Made by a program: the position numbers and the translations under genes
Notes under the pieces: model-generated
What the model saw: only the letters and a program-made list of their open reading frames with translations
Told to the model about the DNA's origin: nothing
Databases searched by the model: none
Shown: positions 43,417 to 52,828 of the stretch, piece after piece
How the letters are laid out: every line of letters begins with the position of its first letter
Numbering within the stretch: position 1 is the first letter of the stretch
NCBI RefSeq assembly: GCF_002252525.1
Contig: NZ_NNRM01000047.1
Span: forward strand, 62,001-126,000
Length of the DNA: 64,000 bases
Direction of reading: 5' to 3'
Origin: Brucella pseudogrignonensis
GTDB taxonomy: Bacteria; Pseudomonadota; Alphaproteobacteria; Rhizobiales; Rhizobiaceae

Positions 43417-45402
43417 TCAAAGCTCGATGCCGTCATTGGGATTCATGGACGCCTGGCGGGCGATCATCCGCATCCGGGAGCGCAGCGCGCGGGCCTTGGC
43501 GGCATCCACGTCCGGCTCATCGTCCAGAATGTCGAACTCCTGGGCGGGCGTTGGTGGCGGCGGGATGATCTCCTCATGCTCGGGCAATTCCGGCTCGCGG
43601 CGGATGCCGGCATTGTCGGGATCGCCCTCGGCCCCCTTGGCAGCGCTGGTCGCTGGCTTATCCGCCGCCTCGATGACGCGGCTCGTCCAGTCGTCGGCTG
43701 GTGGCTTCGCCACTGGTGCGGATGGCAACTCGGGCGGCGGCAGGATGCGCTCCTGCAATCGCGTGTCCTCGAAATACCGCGCCTTCTTCGCCCGGATCGG
43801 TGGCGTTCCCGCCACCATGACGATCTCGTCGGCGGGCGGAAGCTGCATGATCTCACCGGGGGTCAGCAGCGGCCGCGCCGTTTCCTGCCGCGACACCATC
43901 AGATGACCGAGCCAGGGCGCGAGCCTGTGGCCGGCATAGTTGGTGGAATCGCGCATCTCGGTCGCGGTGCCGAGTGAATCCGAAACACGTTTGGCGGTGC
44001 GCTCGTCGTTCGTGGCGAAGGCGACGCGCACATGGCAGTTGTCGAGAATGCTGTTGTTCGGCCCATAGGCGCGCTCGATCTGGTTGAGGCTTTGCGCGAT
44101 CAGGAAGGACTTGAGGCCGTAGCCAGCCATGAAGGCGAGCGCCGATTCAAAGAAGTCGAGGCGGCCGAGCGCGGGAAACTCGTCCAGCATCATGAGCAGG
44201 CGATGCCGCTTGCCGGATAGGGTCAGTTCCTCGGTCAACCTGCGGCCGATCTGGTTGAGGATGAGCCGGATCAGTGGTTTCGTCCGGTTGATGTCGGACG
44301 GGGGGACGACGAGGTAGAGCGTCACCGGCCGGAAGCTGCCGACCAAATCGGCAATCCGCCAGTCGCAGCGGTCTGTGACGCGTGCCACGACCGGATCGCG
44401 GTAAAGGCCGAGGAACGACATGGCGGTGGAGAGCACGCCGCTCCTCTCGTTCTCGCTTTTATTCAATAGCTCGCGCGCAGACGAGGCGATGACGGGATGA
44501 ACACCGGCTTCGCCCAGATGCGGCGTGTCCATCATCGCGCGCAAGGTTGCCTCGACGGGGCGGCGGGGATCGGACAGGAAATTAGCGACGCCGGACAGGG
44601 TTTTGTCCTTCTCGGCATAGAGAACATGCAGGATCGCGCCGACGAGCAGGCTGTGGCTGGTCTTTTCCCAGTGATTTCGCTTGTCGAGGCTGCCTTCGGG
44701 ATCGACCAATATGTCCGCGATGTTCTGAACGTCGCGGACTTCCCATTCACCCTGCCGCACCTCCAGCAGCGGATTGTATGCCGATGACTTCGCGTTGGTC
44801 GGATCGAACAGCAGGACGCGGCCATGCTTCGCCCGAAAGCCGGCCGTCAGGGTCCAGTTCTCTCCTTTGATGTCGTGGACGATGCAGCTTCCCGGCCAGG
44901 TCAGCAGCGTCGGCACCACAAGGCCGACGCCTTTGCCCGACCTCGTGGGAGCAAAACATAGGACGTGCTCCGGCCCGTCATGGCGCAGATAGTCCTGGGT
45001 ATAGCGGCCGAGCAGAACGCCATCGGGGCCGAGCAGACCGGCGCTGCGGATTTCCCTGTCTTCCGCCCATCGCGCCGATCCGTAGGTGGCCACCCCGCGC
45101 GCTTCGCGCGCCCGGATGATCGACATTAGGATGGCGGCGGCAATGGCGAGGATGCCGCCGGACGTGGCGATGGCGGCGCCCTCCATGAAGATCGCGGGCG
45201 CGTAGGCGTCGAACGAGAACCACCACCAGAAAAAGGCGGGCGGATAGTAGAACGGCCATCCGGCCAGCTCGAAACAGGGGCTTCCGAGCTGGGGCTGAAA
45301 GCCGAGCCGGAACGCCACCCATTGCGTTGCGGCCCAGGTCATCACCATGACAATGGTGAAGACGACGGCGATCTGCCCCCAGAGTATTCGGCCTCCGCGC
45401 AT
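43417..45402 (-). CDS. traG: Conjugal transfer coupling protein TraG (VirD4-like)
   Basis: This 661-residue type IV coupling protein has N-terminal membrane spans (about residues 10-30 and 60-90), Walker A FAPTRSGKGVGLVVPTLLTW near residue 155 and Walker B LLMMLDEFPALG near 400, then an acidic C-terminus. It links the relaxase-DNA complex to the trb channel. The ATG at 45402 has GGAG five bases upstream; a start six codons earlier is possible. Confidence 0.94.
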   Translation of the reverse strand: MRGGRILWGQIAVVFTIVMVMTWAATQWVAFRLGFQPQLGSPCFELAGWPFYYPPAFFWWWFSFDAYAPAIFMEGAAIATSGGILAIAAAILMSIIRAREARGVATYGSARWAEDREIRSAGLLGPDGVLLGRYTQDYLRHDGPEHVLCFAPTRSGKGVGLVVPTLLTWPGSCIVHDIKGENWTLTAGFRAKHGRVLLFDPTNAKSSAYNPLLEVRQGEWEVRDVQNIADILVDPEGSLDKRNHWEKTSHSLLVGAILHVLYAEKDKTLSGVANFLSDPRRPVEATLRAMMDTPHLGEAGVHPVIASSARELLNKSENERSGVLSTAMSFLGLYRDPVVARVTDRCDWRIADLVGSFRPVTLYLVVPPSDINRTKPLIRLILNQIGRRLTEELTLSGKRHRLLMMLDEFPALGRLDFFESALAFMAGYGLKSFLIAQSLNQIERAYGPNNSILDNCHVRVAFATNDERTAKRVSDSLGTATEMRDSTNYAGHRLAPWLGHLMVSRQETARPLLTPGEIMQLPPADEIVMVAGTPPIRAKKARYFEDTRLQERILPPPELPSAPVAKPPADDWTSRVIEAADKPATSAAKGAEGDPDNAGIRREPELPEHEEIIPPPPTPAQEFDILDDEPDVDAAKARALRSRMRMIARQASMNPNDGIEL

Positions 45403-45461
45403 ACAGGCTCCAATCGGCAAAATTGATGGAGCCGATCAGAGAATGGGCAATTATGCGGTAA

Positions 45462-45523
45462 TCAACAATAAAGGTGGAGCGATAGGGCGACCGGATACTA
45501 TCGGCGGTAAATAGGATGGGTTG
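45462..45523 (-). promoter_or_regulatory. traG leader with motif shared with trbB
   Basis: This is the second copy of the two-block leader: the 26-base block is at 45498-45523 and TTGTTGA (minus strand) at 45462-45468, 55 bases from the block start. The gene start is 60 bases downstream. The match to the trbB leader outside the two blocks is poor, so conservation is selective. Confidence 0.6.
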
Positions 45524-45554
45524 TCACGGCACTGAACCGGCACTGTACCGGGTA

Positions 45555-46490
45555 TCATGGCCGCGGATCACATCGGCACATACCTGTCGCCAGCGTGAGC
45601 AGCTTAACCAGCGCGGGGTCGCGGTTGGATGGCGACCAGACGGCCGAAAAAGCGATGGTTTCCGGCTCGTCGCGGATCGGCAGGAAAGTGACGTTCGCTG
45701 TGTTGGCGACGGTGCTGTCCTCGGCGAAAAGCGAAATGCCATGTCCGGCCGCGATCATCGACAGAAGCGCGCTGTGGCTAACATCGAGGCGTAGGATTTC
45801 AGGCGTCGGCCATTTCGCGGCCGACCGCAGCACGATCAGGTCATGAACCTGTGGCCCGGTGCCGCCATGGCGGACGAGGAAGGTTTCCTCCGCAAGCTGC
45901 CGCCATTCGACATCCTGCCGGGACGCCAGGAGATGCCGTGCCGGCACCGCAACCATCAGGCGGTCACGCCAGATCACGCGGGAATTGAGGTCGGGGATTT
46001 CATGGGTGCAGACCATGAATGCGACATCGAGTTTGCCTTCCCGCACCATAAGCTGCCCGTCCCGTGCCGTGCCTTCGGTGATGTGCAGACGGACGCCCGG
46101 ATGCTTGCCATGGAACCGCTCCAGCAGGCGGTCGAGAAAGCAACCCGCGGTGAGGGCATGAACGCCGATGCGAAGCTCGCCGTCCTCGCCGCGCGCCTGC
46201 ATTCCAGCCGTCCTGATGGCACGGTCGAGGATGCCCATGGCCTCATCGACCTGATCGACGAAGCGTCGTCCGGCGTCGGTTAGCCGGACGCCACGGGTGT
46301 TGCGGTCGAAGAGAACGATGCCAAGGTCTTCCTCCAGCGCCTTGATCCTCGCGCTAACGCTCGACTGGCTGGTGCCGAGCGCCTGCGCTGCGCGATGGAA
46401 GCTGAGATATTCCGCAACGGCGAGCGTTTGAACCAGAGATGCCATCGGGATGCGACCGCAAAGAGGCGACGAGCGTTCTTCTGCCTTCAT
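45555..46490 (-). CDS. LysR-family regulator
   Basis: This 311-residue LysR-type protein has its helix-turn-helix in AVAEYLSFHRAAQALGTSQSSVSARIKALEEDLG near residues 25-60 and a C-terminal effector domain. It lies 37 bases after the MFS exporter gene in the same direction and could regulate it or genes elsewhere. The ATG at 46490 is chosen to avoid overlap with the MFS gene. Confidence 0.86.
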   Translation of the reverse strand: MKAEERSSPLCGRIPMASLVQTLAVAEYLSFHRAAQALGTSQSSVSARIKALEEDLGIVLFDRNTRGVRLTDAGRRFVDQVDEAMGILDRAIRTAGMQARGEDGELRIGVHALTAGCFLDRLLERFHGKHPGVRLHITEGTARDGQLMVREGKLDVAFMVCTHEIPDLNSRVIWRDRLMVAVPARHLLASRQDVEWRQLAEETFLVRHGGTGPQVHDLIVLRSAAKWPTPEILRLDVSHSALLSMIAAGHGISLFAEDSTVANTANVTFLPIRDEPETIAFSAVWSPSNRDPALVKLLTLATGMCRCDPRP

Positions 46491-46527
46491 GTGCCGAAGC
46501 GGCCGCCTGCGCATTGCTTGCCGCCAC

Positions 46528-47748
46528 CTATGGATCGAGCCGTCTTGCGCTGGCTGGCGCAAGGCTCAGCAGACCGATCAACGCCAGGCCCACACCGACC
46601 CAGAGCGGCGAGCGCAGTCCATAACCTGACGCAATACCGACGCCGCCCAGCCACGCGCCCGCACCGAGGCCGACATTGATGACCGAGGTATGGACCGTAT
46701 TGACCAGCGACCCCGGATTGGCGGTCTTCATAACGCGCGCGATCATCGCGGGGTTCATCGGCACACCGACCAGTCCGATCACGACGAACGCCACGACGCT
46801 GATGGTTCGATTGTCTGCGAAGATCGCGAAGATTGCCAACGTGACCGCAAGCACAGTCAGGCCCACCACCATGATCGGCATGGTGTATCTGTCAGCGTAG
46901 CGTCCGACGATGGCGTTGCCTACGACATTGGCTACACCATAGATCATCAGCAGAACAGGCACTGCGCTTTCCGAAAAGCCGGTGACTTCGGTGAAGATCG
47001 GCGAGAAATAGCTGAACGCCGCGAATGTTGCGCCGATAATCAGCGCGCTACTGGCATAGGCGGCCCAGAGACCGACATTACGGAAGGCCGCCAGTTCAGT
47101 ACCCAGGCTCACCTCCTGCGACTTGCGTGATGCCGGAATGAGAATGGCGGAAACCACCGCGCAGGCGACGGTCATGGCGACGACCAGCCAGAAGCTCGCC
47201 CTCCAGCCATAGTGCTGGTCAATGAGAGTGGCGGCCGGAACACCCAGCACCGTCGCGAACATCAGACCTCCGATCACGATCGAAGCCGCGCGCCCTCGCG
47301 ATTCCGGTCCGACCAGATCGGCGCAGATCGCCAGCGACACGCCGAAGCAGGCCGACCCTGCAACGCCTGTAACGACGCGGGCAATCGCCATGACTTCGTA
47401 ATTCTGCGCCATGGCGGCGATCACACCGCCGATGGCATAGATGGCGAGCAGCGAAAGCAGCGCCTGCTTGTTCGGCGCCCTGAGTTTCAGCAGGCCGACC
47501 GTCAACAAGGGGCCTCCGATCACCATGCTGGCCGCATAGATCGAGATCAGATAGCCGACTTCGGCGACAGAGACGCCGAACGCCGCCGACAAGGACGGCA
47601 TCATGCCTGCAACCATGAACTCCGAGGTCGTGACCGACAGGATCGTCAGCCCCAGGACATAGACGACCAGCGGTAGCCCCGCCTGCTTTGCCTCTGCCGT
47701 TTTCCCCGACGTCAGCGCAGCGCGCGCCTTTGTTTCAGCATCCGTCAT
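46528..47748 (-). CDS. MFS efflux transporter (DHA1, AraJ-like)
   Basis: This 406-residue 12-span transporter starts VVYVLGLTILSVTTSEFMVAGMMPSLSAAFGVS, typical of the arabinose-efflux/AraJ group of drug-proton antiporters. GRAASIVIGGLMFATVLGVPAATLI is the motif C region. Substrate unknown; exporters of this group move drugs or metabolites. It is divergent from a TetR gene. An open frame continues far upstream, but the family N-terminus fixes the start at 47748. Confidence 0.9.
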   Translation of the reverse strand: MTDAETKARAALTSGKTAEAKQAGLPLVVYVLGLTILSVTTSEFMVAGMMPSLSAAFGVSVAEVGYLISIYAASMVIGGPLLTVGLLKLRAPNKQALLSLLAIYAIGGVIAAMAQNYEVMAIARVVTGVAGSACFGVSLAICADLVGPESRGRAASIVIGGLMFATVLGVPAATLIDQHYGWRASFWLVVAMTVACAVVSAILIPASRKSQEVSLGTELAAFRNVGLWAAYASSALIIGATFAAFSYFSPIFTEVTGFSESAVPVLLMIYGVANVVGNAIVGRYADRYTMPIMVVGLTVLAVTLAIFAIFADNRTISVVAFVVIGLVGVPMNPAMIARVMKTANPGSLVNTVHTSVINVGLGAGAWLGGVGIASGYGLRSPLWVGVGLALIGLLSLAPASARRLDP

Positions 47749-47775
47749 AGCCCGGAATCCTTTTCTATAAATCTC

Positions 47776-47830
47776 GCTATAGAAATAGCTATCGGGCTTG
47801 CCGTAGACGGTCAACAGATTTATATAAATC
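47776..47830. promoter_or_regulatory. Operator candidates between MFS and TetR genes
   Basis: The 102-base divergent region contains GCTAT-AGAA-ATAGC (47776-47789) and the perfect 14-base palindrome GATTTATATAAATC (47817-47830). Either is a plausible TetR-type binding site placed to control both genes. Confidence 0.5.
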
Positions 47831-47850
47831 ACACTACAGAAAGGATCGTC

Positions 47851-48444
47851 ATGCCGGCACCACGCGGACGCCCCCGCAGTTTCGACCGCGACGACGCGCT
47901 GCGCCGCGTGATGGAGGTGTTCTGGGCCAAGGGCTACGAGGGAGCACAGCTCATCGACCTGACGGCCGCCATCGGCGTGACACCGCCGAGCTTCTATGCC
48001 GCCTTCGGTTCGAAGGAAGCCGCGTTCCGCGAGGCGGTCGAACTGTACAAGGCTACGACGGGGGCGGTCTTTATGGATGCGCTGGATGGGGATGGGACTG
48101 CACGGGACGCCATTCACGCCATGCTGATGGCGAGCATCGACGTGGCGGTCACAGCGCCCAACTCGGCTGGCTGCATGCTCATCACAGGCGCTATGGGTTG
48201 CCAGCCCGACAGCGATCCACTGTCTAGACTTCTCATAGGCATCCGGCGAGACAACATAGCTCGAATCGAAGGCAGGCTGGAGCGCGGACGCGAAGCGGGC
48301 GATGTCGCACCTGACGCCAACATACCGGTCCTGGCGCGCTTTTACGGCGGGATGATGCAGGCGATCTCGATGCAGGCGCGCGATGGAGCCACGCGCCGAG
48401 AGTTGGAGGCGTTGATCGAACCGGCAATGGTTGCGCTGACCTGA
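47851..48444 (+). CDS. TetR-family regulator
   Basis: This 197-residue regulator has the TetR helix-turn-helix near residues 30-50 (IDLTAAIGVTPPSFYAAFGSKEAAFREAV) and a C-terminal ligand domain. AAAGGA lies eight bases before the ATG. The divergent arrangement with the MFS exporter suggests ligand-relieved repression of that exporter. Confidence 0.9.
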   Translation: MPAPRGRPRSFDRDDALRRVMEVFWAKGYEGAQLIDLTAAIGVTPPSFYAAFGSKEAAFREAVELYKATTGAVFMDALDGDGTARDAIHAMLMASIDVAVTAPNSAGCMLITGAMGCQPDSDPLSRLLIGIRRDNIARIEGRLERGREAGDVAPDANIPVLARFYGGMMQAISMQARDGATRRELEALIEPAMVALT

Positions 48445-48455
48445 CGGTCCACCGG

Positions 48456-48735
48456 TCATTTCCGGCTCGCCCTTGCCAGAATAGCTCCGACATTGTAGCT
48501 CGTCCCCGCAACGAAGGCTGAGGCATAGCTGCCCGACTGCCCGACCGACCCTGATCCGAGCGCCGCACCGATCTGCTGGAGCATCGAGATCACGCCGGAC
48601 GCCATACCGGCCTGCCGCTCGTCGACGAGGCCCAGGACGAGGTTGAGCAGCGGCGTCATGATCAGTCCCGTGCCGGTCGCCGCGATTGCTGCCAAACCGA
48701 CAACACCGAATAGTCCGACCTGCGTGTGTGAATAA
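48456..48735 (-). pseudogene. Truncated MFS (EmrB/QacA-like) transporter remnant
   Basis: The frame encodes only the last segments of a 14-span exporter: ATGTGLIMTPLLNLVLGLVDERQAGMASGVISMLQQIGAALG, then ASAFVAGTSYNVGAILA. All upstream spans are missing, and the sequence before about 48,735 becomes unrelated. The break coincides with the start of the amidase/ABC cargo region, so it marks an insertion or deletion boundary. Confidence 0.78.
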
Positions 48736-48808
48736 GCGAATGGCACGGCAAAATGACAGCGAACATGGGGCTGGCGTAATCTCTCCACGGATGGCGCCGA
48801 TGGCGATC

Positions 48809-50206
48809 TCAACGCTGAAAGAGCCGCTCAATAGCCATTCCAATACTCAGAAGTGTGCGGTCTGCTCCCACCGGGCCGTCAAGTTCGATGCCTACCGGAA
48901 GCCCTGATCTTGTAATACCTGCAGGAAGACACAAGCCAGGTAGTCCCGCATTGGCTCCCGGATCTGTGTTGCGGATGCAGGTGTCAAAGACGGGATGCCT
49001 CTGGCCATTCACATCGATCATGTCAGAAGCGCTTTCTTCGTTGATGAGTGGGGCTGGCACGGGAACAGCAGGGAAAATCAGCGCATCCAGATCATTTGTC
49101 CGGAAAGCTTCACGATAGATACGGCAGAGTTCAGGTCGGTAGATTTCCTTGGCGGCGCGATAACTGTCAGCGAGTTCGTCTGTAATGACGACCTCAAATG
49201 CAGCCCGAACATCAGGATTGGCGATCTGGCGGTAGATATCTGCCAGAGAGATGTCCTTCCGACCATTTTGTGCTAGCCAGGCGGGAATGTCAGCAATGGG
49301 CTCGTGCAGGACAACCGGTGCCGAGACCTTTTTCCAGACGTCACGAAGCCCAGGCAGTGCAAGATTGATCAGCACGGCTCCCTGTTCAGCCAACCTGTCG
49401 CATAAGGCTCGGCAGATCCGCTCTACTTCTGGATCGAGGTCGTTCCAGAAACAGTCGGGTAAACCCAGGCGAAGTCCCCTGAGCAAGGCTGCAGAAACCG
49501 GGTGTGTGCCGGTGATGATTGCGTCGAGAAGTGTTAGATCTTCGACAGAGCTCGCCATCGGTCCGGGTGTATCGTTGGTATGGCTGATCGGCAGCACTCC
49601 GTCTGCCGAGTAACGCCGGTCTTGGCACTTTACTCCCACCGATGGTCGCAGCCCCGGGATACCGCAAAGCGCGGCGGGAATACGAATAGAACCGGAGGTG
49701 TCCGTTCCGAGGCCCGCACTCACTATTCCGGCAGCAATGGCCGCCGCGGTGCCACCGGACGAGCCACCGGTAACGCGCTTCGGATCATGAGGATTGCGCG
49801 CAGATGGAAAGATGCCAAAGTTGGTGTTCGTGATCCCGAAGGCAAGTTCATGTAAGTTGGTCTTGCCCAGTAAGATCGCCCCTGCATCGAGCAGCCTTTG
49901 CGCGACTGGGGCTGTGCGCTTGGCACGCACATCGGCCAAGGCCGGAGTAGCTCCGGTTGTGAGCCAGCCCTCTATATCAATATTGTCCTTCACGCAGATT
50001 GGAAGCCCTGCAAGCATGGGCAGTTGAGCGCCCTGACGCCGTGCTACGTCGACATCCCGCGCGAGACGCAAGGCCATATCTGGTTCGATCGCAAGGAAGG
50101 CATTGAGATAATCGACCTCTCGGCAGCGGTCGATTGCCCGCAGCATCAGAGCCTCTGCAGTCACTTCTCCGGTCCGCAACTGGTGCAGCTGGGCGGTCAT
50201 AGTCAT
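48809..50206 (-). CDS. Amidase-signature hydrolase 1
   Basis: This 465-residue amidase-signature enzyme has the full Ser-cisSer-Lys triad: K73 in VKDNID, S149 in GGSSGG, and nucleophile S173 in TSGSIRIP. These enzymes hydrolyse carboxamides to acid plus ammonia or amine; the substrate is not deducible. The ATG at 50206 has GGGGAGAG upstream; an ATG at 50224 that overlaps the permease stop is the alternative. It is the last gene of the cargo operon. Confidence 0.9.
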   Translation of the reverse strand: MTMTAQLHQLRTGEVTAEALMLRAIDRCREVDYLNAFLAIEPDMALRLARDVDVARRQGAQLPMLAGLPICVKDNIDIEGWLTTGATPALADVRAKRTAPVAQRLLDAGAILLGKTNLHELAFGITNTNFGIFPSARNPHDPKRVTGGSSGGTAAAIAAGIVSAGLGTDTSGSIRIPAALCGIPGLRPSVGVKCQDRRYSADGVLPISHTNDTPGPMASSVEDLTLLDAIITGTHPVSAALLRGLRLGLPDCFWNDLDPEVERICRALCDRLAEQGAVLINLALPGLRDVWKKVSAPVVLHEPIADIPAWLAQNGRKDISLADIYRQIANPDVRAAFEVVITDELADSYRAAKEIYRPELCRIYREAFRTNDLDALIFPAVPVPAPLINEESASDMIDVNGQRHPVFDTCIRNTDPGANAGLPGLCLPAGITRSGLPVGIELDGPVGADRTLLSIGMAIERLFQR

Positions 50207-50223
50207 GGTTGTCTCTCTCCCCA

Positions 50224-51234
50224 TCAGTTCGCCTCTACCGCTCGAGGACGCTTTGGCTTTTTCCATCGCCCTGCGAGAGTTTGCGACAGCCCGATCAATC
50301 CTTTCGGCATGAAAACCACACAGGCTACAAGGATCAGTCCCATGCCAATATCTCGGAAATCCCCGAATTCGCGCATTAGCTCATCCGCGAGCATCAGCAC
50401 GGCAGCACCGACTACTGGCCCCCACACCGTACCCACACCGCCGACGATGATCATGGAGAGGAGGAAGAGCAGATGTTGGAAAGAGAAGACAACTGGTCCA
50501 ACCGCCCCGGTATTCACGGCGTAGAATGCCCCGGCGAGGCCGGTAAAGAAGGCGGAGAGGCCAAATATCCAAAGCTGATAGCGGAAACGGTCGACGCCAC
50601 GGGCAGCAGCATAGACAGGATTGTCTCGCAAAGCTCGGAAGGCCAGTCCCATCGGGCTTCGGATGATCAAGATTGAAAACACGATTGCGGCCGTCAGGAG
50701 TGCAAGCCCAACATAGTAGTTTCCGATATAAAAACCTGACCCCAGCAAATCGCGGAACCCGAGATCTCCGAACCGAGAAAAGCCGCGCACACCACCCATC
50801 AACGGCATACAGCCGGCGGGAGGATTGGTGAAGCAATCTGTATCATTGACGATCAGCACATGCATGACCTGTGAAACACAGATCGTGAGTAGCGCGACGT
50901 AAGGGCCATAAAGCCGTAGGCAGGCCAAACCAAGCACGACGCTTGCCAAGACCGCGATCACCGCCCCCGCCGGTATGGCGGCGAACATGGAGGTGCCAAA
51001 GTAGTAGCCCAGCATCGCGGTGACATAAGCGCCGATTGCAAAGAGCCCGACCTGTGCGAGCGAGAAAATGCCGCCAATACCGAACACTAGATTCCACTGA
51101 ACGACAACCGTCGCCCAGATGAAGAAGAATGTGGTCTGGGTGACGGAATAGCGCATCCCCGACACCATCGGCCACAACGCCGCGACAACCACGAGCAGGC
51201 AGCACAAAAGAATATCCCGACGCATTGCAGTCAT
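50224..51234 (-). CDS. Branched-chain-type ABC transporter permease LivM
   Basis: This 336-residue inner-membrane permease of the LivM group has about nine spans, VFGIGGIFSLAQVGLFAIGAYV near residue 50 and RALRDNPVYAAARGVDRFRYQL near 220. It pairs with the LivH gene upstream, overlapping it by four bases. LivHM-type importers carry branched-chain amino acids but also amides, urea and aromatic acids, so the substrate is open. Confidence 0.9.
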   Translation of the reverse strand: MTAMRRDILLCCLLVVVAALWPMVSGMRYSVTQTTFFFIWATVVVQWNLVFGIGGIFSLAQVGLFAIGAYVTAMLGYYFGTSMFAAIPAGAVIAVLASVVLGLACLRLYGPYVALLTICVSQVMHVLIVNDTDCFTNPPAGCMPLMGGVRGFSRFGDLGFRDLLGSGFYIGNYYVGLALLTAAIVFSILIIRSPMGLAFRALRDNPVYAAARGVDRFRYQLWIFGLSAFFTGLAGAFYAVNTGAVGPVVFSFQHLLFLLSMIIVGGVGTVWGPVVGAAVLMLADELMREFGDFRDIGMGLILVACVVFMPKGLIGLSQTLAGRWKKPKRPRAVEAN

Positions 51235-52109
51235 AGACGAACCCCCTGGTGGCGACCGAATACGCCTTGCGGCTTCCAGATCAGCACCACGATCACGAGA
51301 AGAAGAAGGAGGGCAAAGCTGAAGCGCACCCCGAGCGTGTATTGGATCACCGCCTCGAAGAGGCCGATAAACACTGCCGCGACAACGCTTCCCGGCACCC
51401 GGCCAAGGCCAGCGACAACGCAAATGATAAAAGCTTTCAGCATCGGGTCGCCTCCCATATTGGGAAGCAGACTGGACAGCGACGAAATGGTAATCCCCGA
51501 GATTGCGGCCAGCCCACCCGAAATGGCGAGGACCATGGCATAGACCGCGCCGACCCGAACCCCCATGAGCCGAGCAGCATCGCGGTTCTGAGCAGTGGCG
51601 CGGATTGCTCGACCCATACGGCTTTTTTGCAAAAGCAGCGCCAATGCGACCATCAGCAGAACAGCGAGCAGAAAAATCAGCAGGTTCTGCAGCGGCAGAT
51701 GCACTCCGCCGAAGGACAGCCCTCCCTGAACTGCTAGAGGCTGAGGCTTGGGCTGAGGCCCGAACAACAACAGGATCGTGCTTTCCATAACGGCGCCGAA
51801 ACCGATGGTGGCAATAAATATCCGGGTTTCGAAACCTTCGGTGTTCAACATCGGTCGCGCGATCAGCAGATAGATCAGCACTCCTGACGCCGCGCAGACT
51901 GCAATCGCGACCAAAACGCCGATCAGCGGGGGCAGACCAAGTCCGACAAGCGCGAACCAAGCCATATAGCCACCAAGCGCGAGTATCGCGCCATGGCTCA
52001 TGTTCAGCATGTTCATCGCACCGAAGACCAATGCCAGTCCAACGGTCGAGATGGCATACGTAGCTCCGAGCGTAAGACCCGATGCGAGAACCTGAAAAAT
52101 AACGTTCAT
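51231..52109 (-). CDS. Branched-chain-type ABC transporter permease LivH
   Basis: This 292-residue permease of the LivH group has TLGATYAISTVGLALVFGAMNMLNMSHGAILALGGYMAW at the N-terminus and GRAIRATAQNRDAARLMGV near residue 175. It forms the channel with LivM. It starts five bases after the livF stop. Confidence 0.9.
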   Translation of the reverse strand: MNVIFQVLASGLTLGATYAISTVGLALVFGAMNMLNMSHGAILALGGYMAWFALVGLGLPPLIGVLVAIAVCAASGVLIYLLIARPMLNTEGFETRIFIATIGFGAVMESTILLLFGPQPKPQPLAVQGGLSFGGVHLPLQNLLIFLLAVLLMVALALLLQKSRMGRAIRATAQNRDAARLMGVRVGAVYAMVLAISGGLAAISGITISSLSSLLPNMGGDPMLKAFIICVVAGLGRVPGSVVAAVFIGLFEAVIQYTLGVRFSFALLLLLVIVVLIWKPQGVFGRHQGVRL

Positions 52110-52114
52110 CCCGC

Positions 52115-52828
52115 TCAGACCCCCAGATAAGTTTCAAGAAGTTCGGGCCGACCCGAGAGTTCATTTCCGGTTCCGGACCATACGAGGGTGCCATGGTCCA
52201 GCAGATGAACCTGATCGGCGATTTCCGCCGCGCGCATAGCGTTCTCTTCCACAAGGATGATGCTGCGACCGACCGCACGTAAAGTCGCGATCACCTCGTA
52301 AATCTGCTCGATCACAATTGGCGCGAGGCCGAGTGACGGCTCGTCGAGCATCAGGACGCGACCGGATGCCATTAATCCGCGTCCGATACCAACCATTCGC
52401 CTTTCGCCACCTGAAAGGGTGCGTGCGATTTGGTGCTGCCGATCGCGCAGCTTGGGCAAAAGCGTGTAAACCTCTTCGAGCAAGGTCTTTTCCTGCCGCG
52501 CGGCACTTTGCAGGAAGGCGCCCATCCGCAGGTTTTCCAGCACGCTCATCTCAGGAAAAAGCAGGTCTCCCTGCGGCACATGGATGATCCCGCGCGCCAC
52601 GATGGCCTCTGCGCTCAGCCCCGAAATCCGTTCGCTCCCTAGAAATATCTCGCCCTCCTTCGGGCGGATTAATCCTGAAATCGTCCGCAAAAGGGTTGTC
52701 TTTCCGTGACCATTCGGGCCGATCAGCGCTGTAAGCTTTCCGGCTTCGGCGGTCAGCGACATCTCCCGCAGCACTGCGTGCACGCCATAACCGGCACTGA
52801 GCCGTCGAATAACAAGATCATCTGACAT
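52115..52828 (-). CDS. Branched-chain-type ABC transporter ATPase LivF
   Basis: This 237-residue ATPase has Walker A GPNGHGKTTLL near residue 37, signature LSGGERRMVGIGRGLM near 138 and Walker B RVLMLDEPSLGLAP. The His in place of Ala in the P-loop is common in LivF. It overlaps livG by 11 bases. Confidence 0.92.
   Translation of the reverse strand: MSDDLVIRRLSAGYGVHAVLREMSLTAEAGKLTALIGPNGHGKTTLLRTISGLIRPKEGEIFLGSERISGLSAEAIVARGIIHVPQGDLLFPEMSVLENLRMGAFLQSAARQEKTLLEEVYTLLPKLRDRQHQIARTLSGGERRMVGIGRGLMASGRVLMLDEPSLGLAPIVIEQIYEVIATLRAVGRSIILVEENAMRAAEIADQVHLLDHGTLVWSGTGNELSGRPELLETYLGV

Noticed and set aside
41304-45523. 26-base repeats as ends of a transposon carrying LysR/LysE, CopG and traG
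   Set aside because: The copies are direct repeats, both lie at matching distances upstream of transfer operons, and no transposase lies between; a shared leader explains them better.
47749-48843. In-frame upstream extension of the MFS gene across the TetR gene
   Set aside because: The family N-terminus and signal for translation are at 47748; the extension is antisense to tetR.
51235-52278. In-frame upstream extension of the LivM gene
   Set aside because: It overlaps livH completely and translates to Arg/Ser-rich nonsense; the LivM N-terminus starts at 51234.
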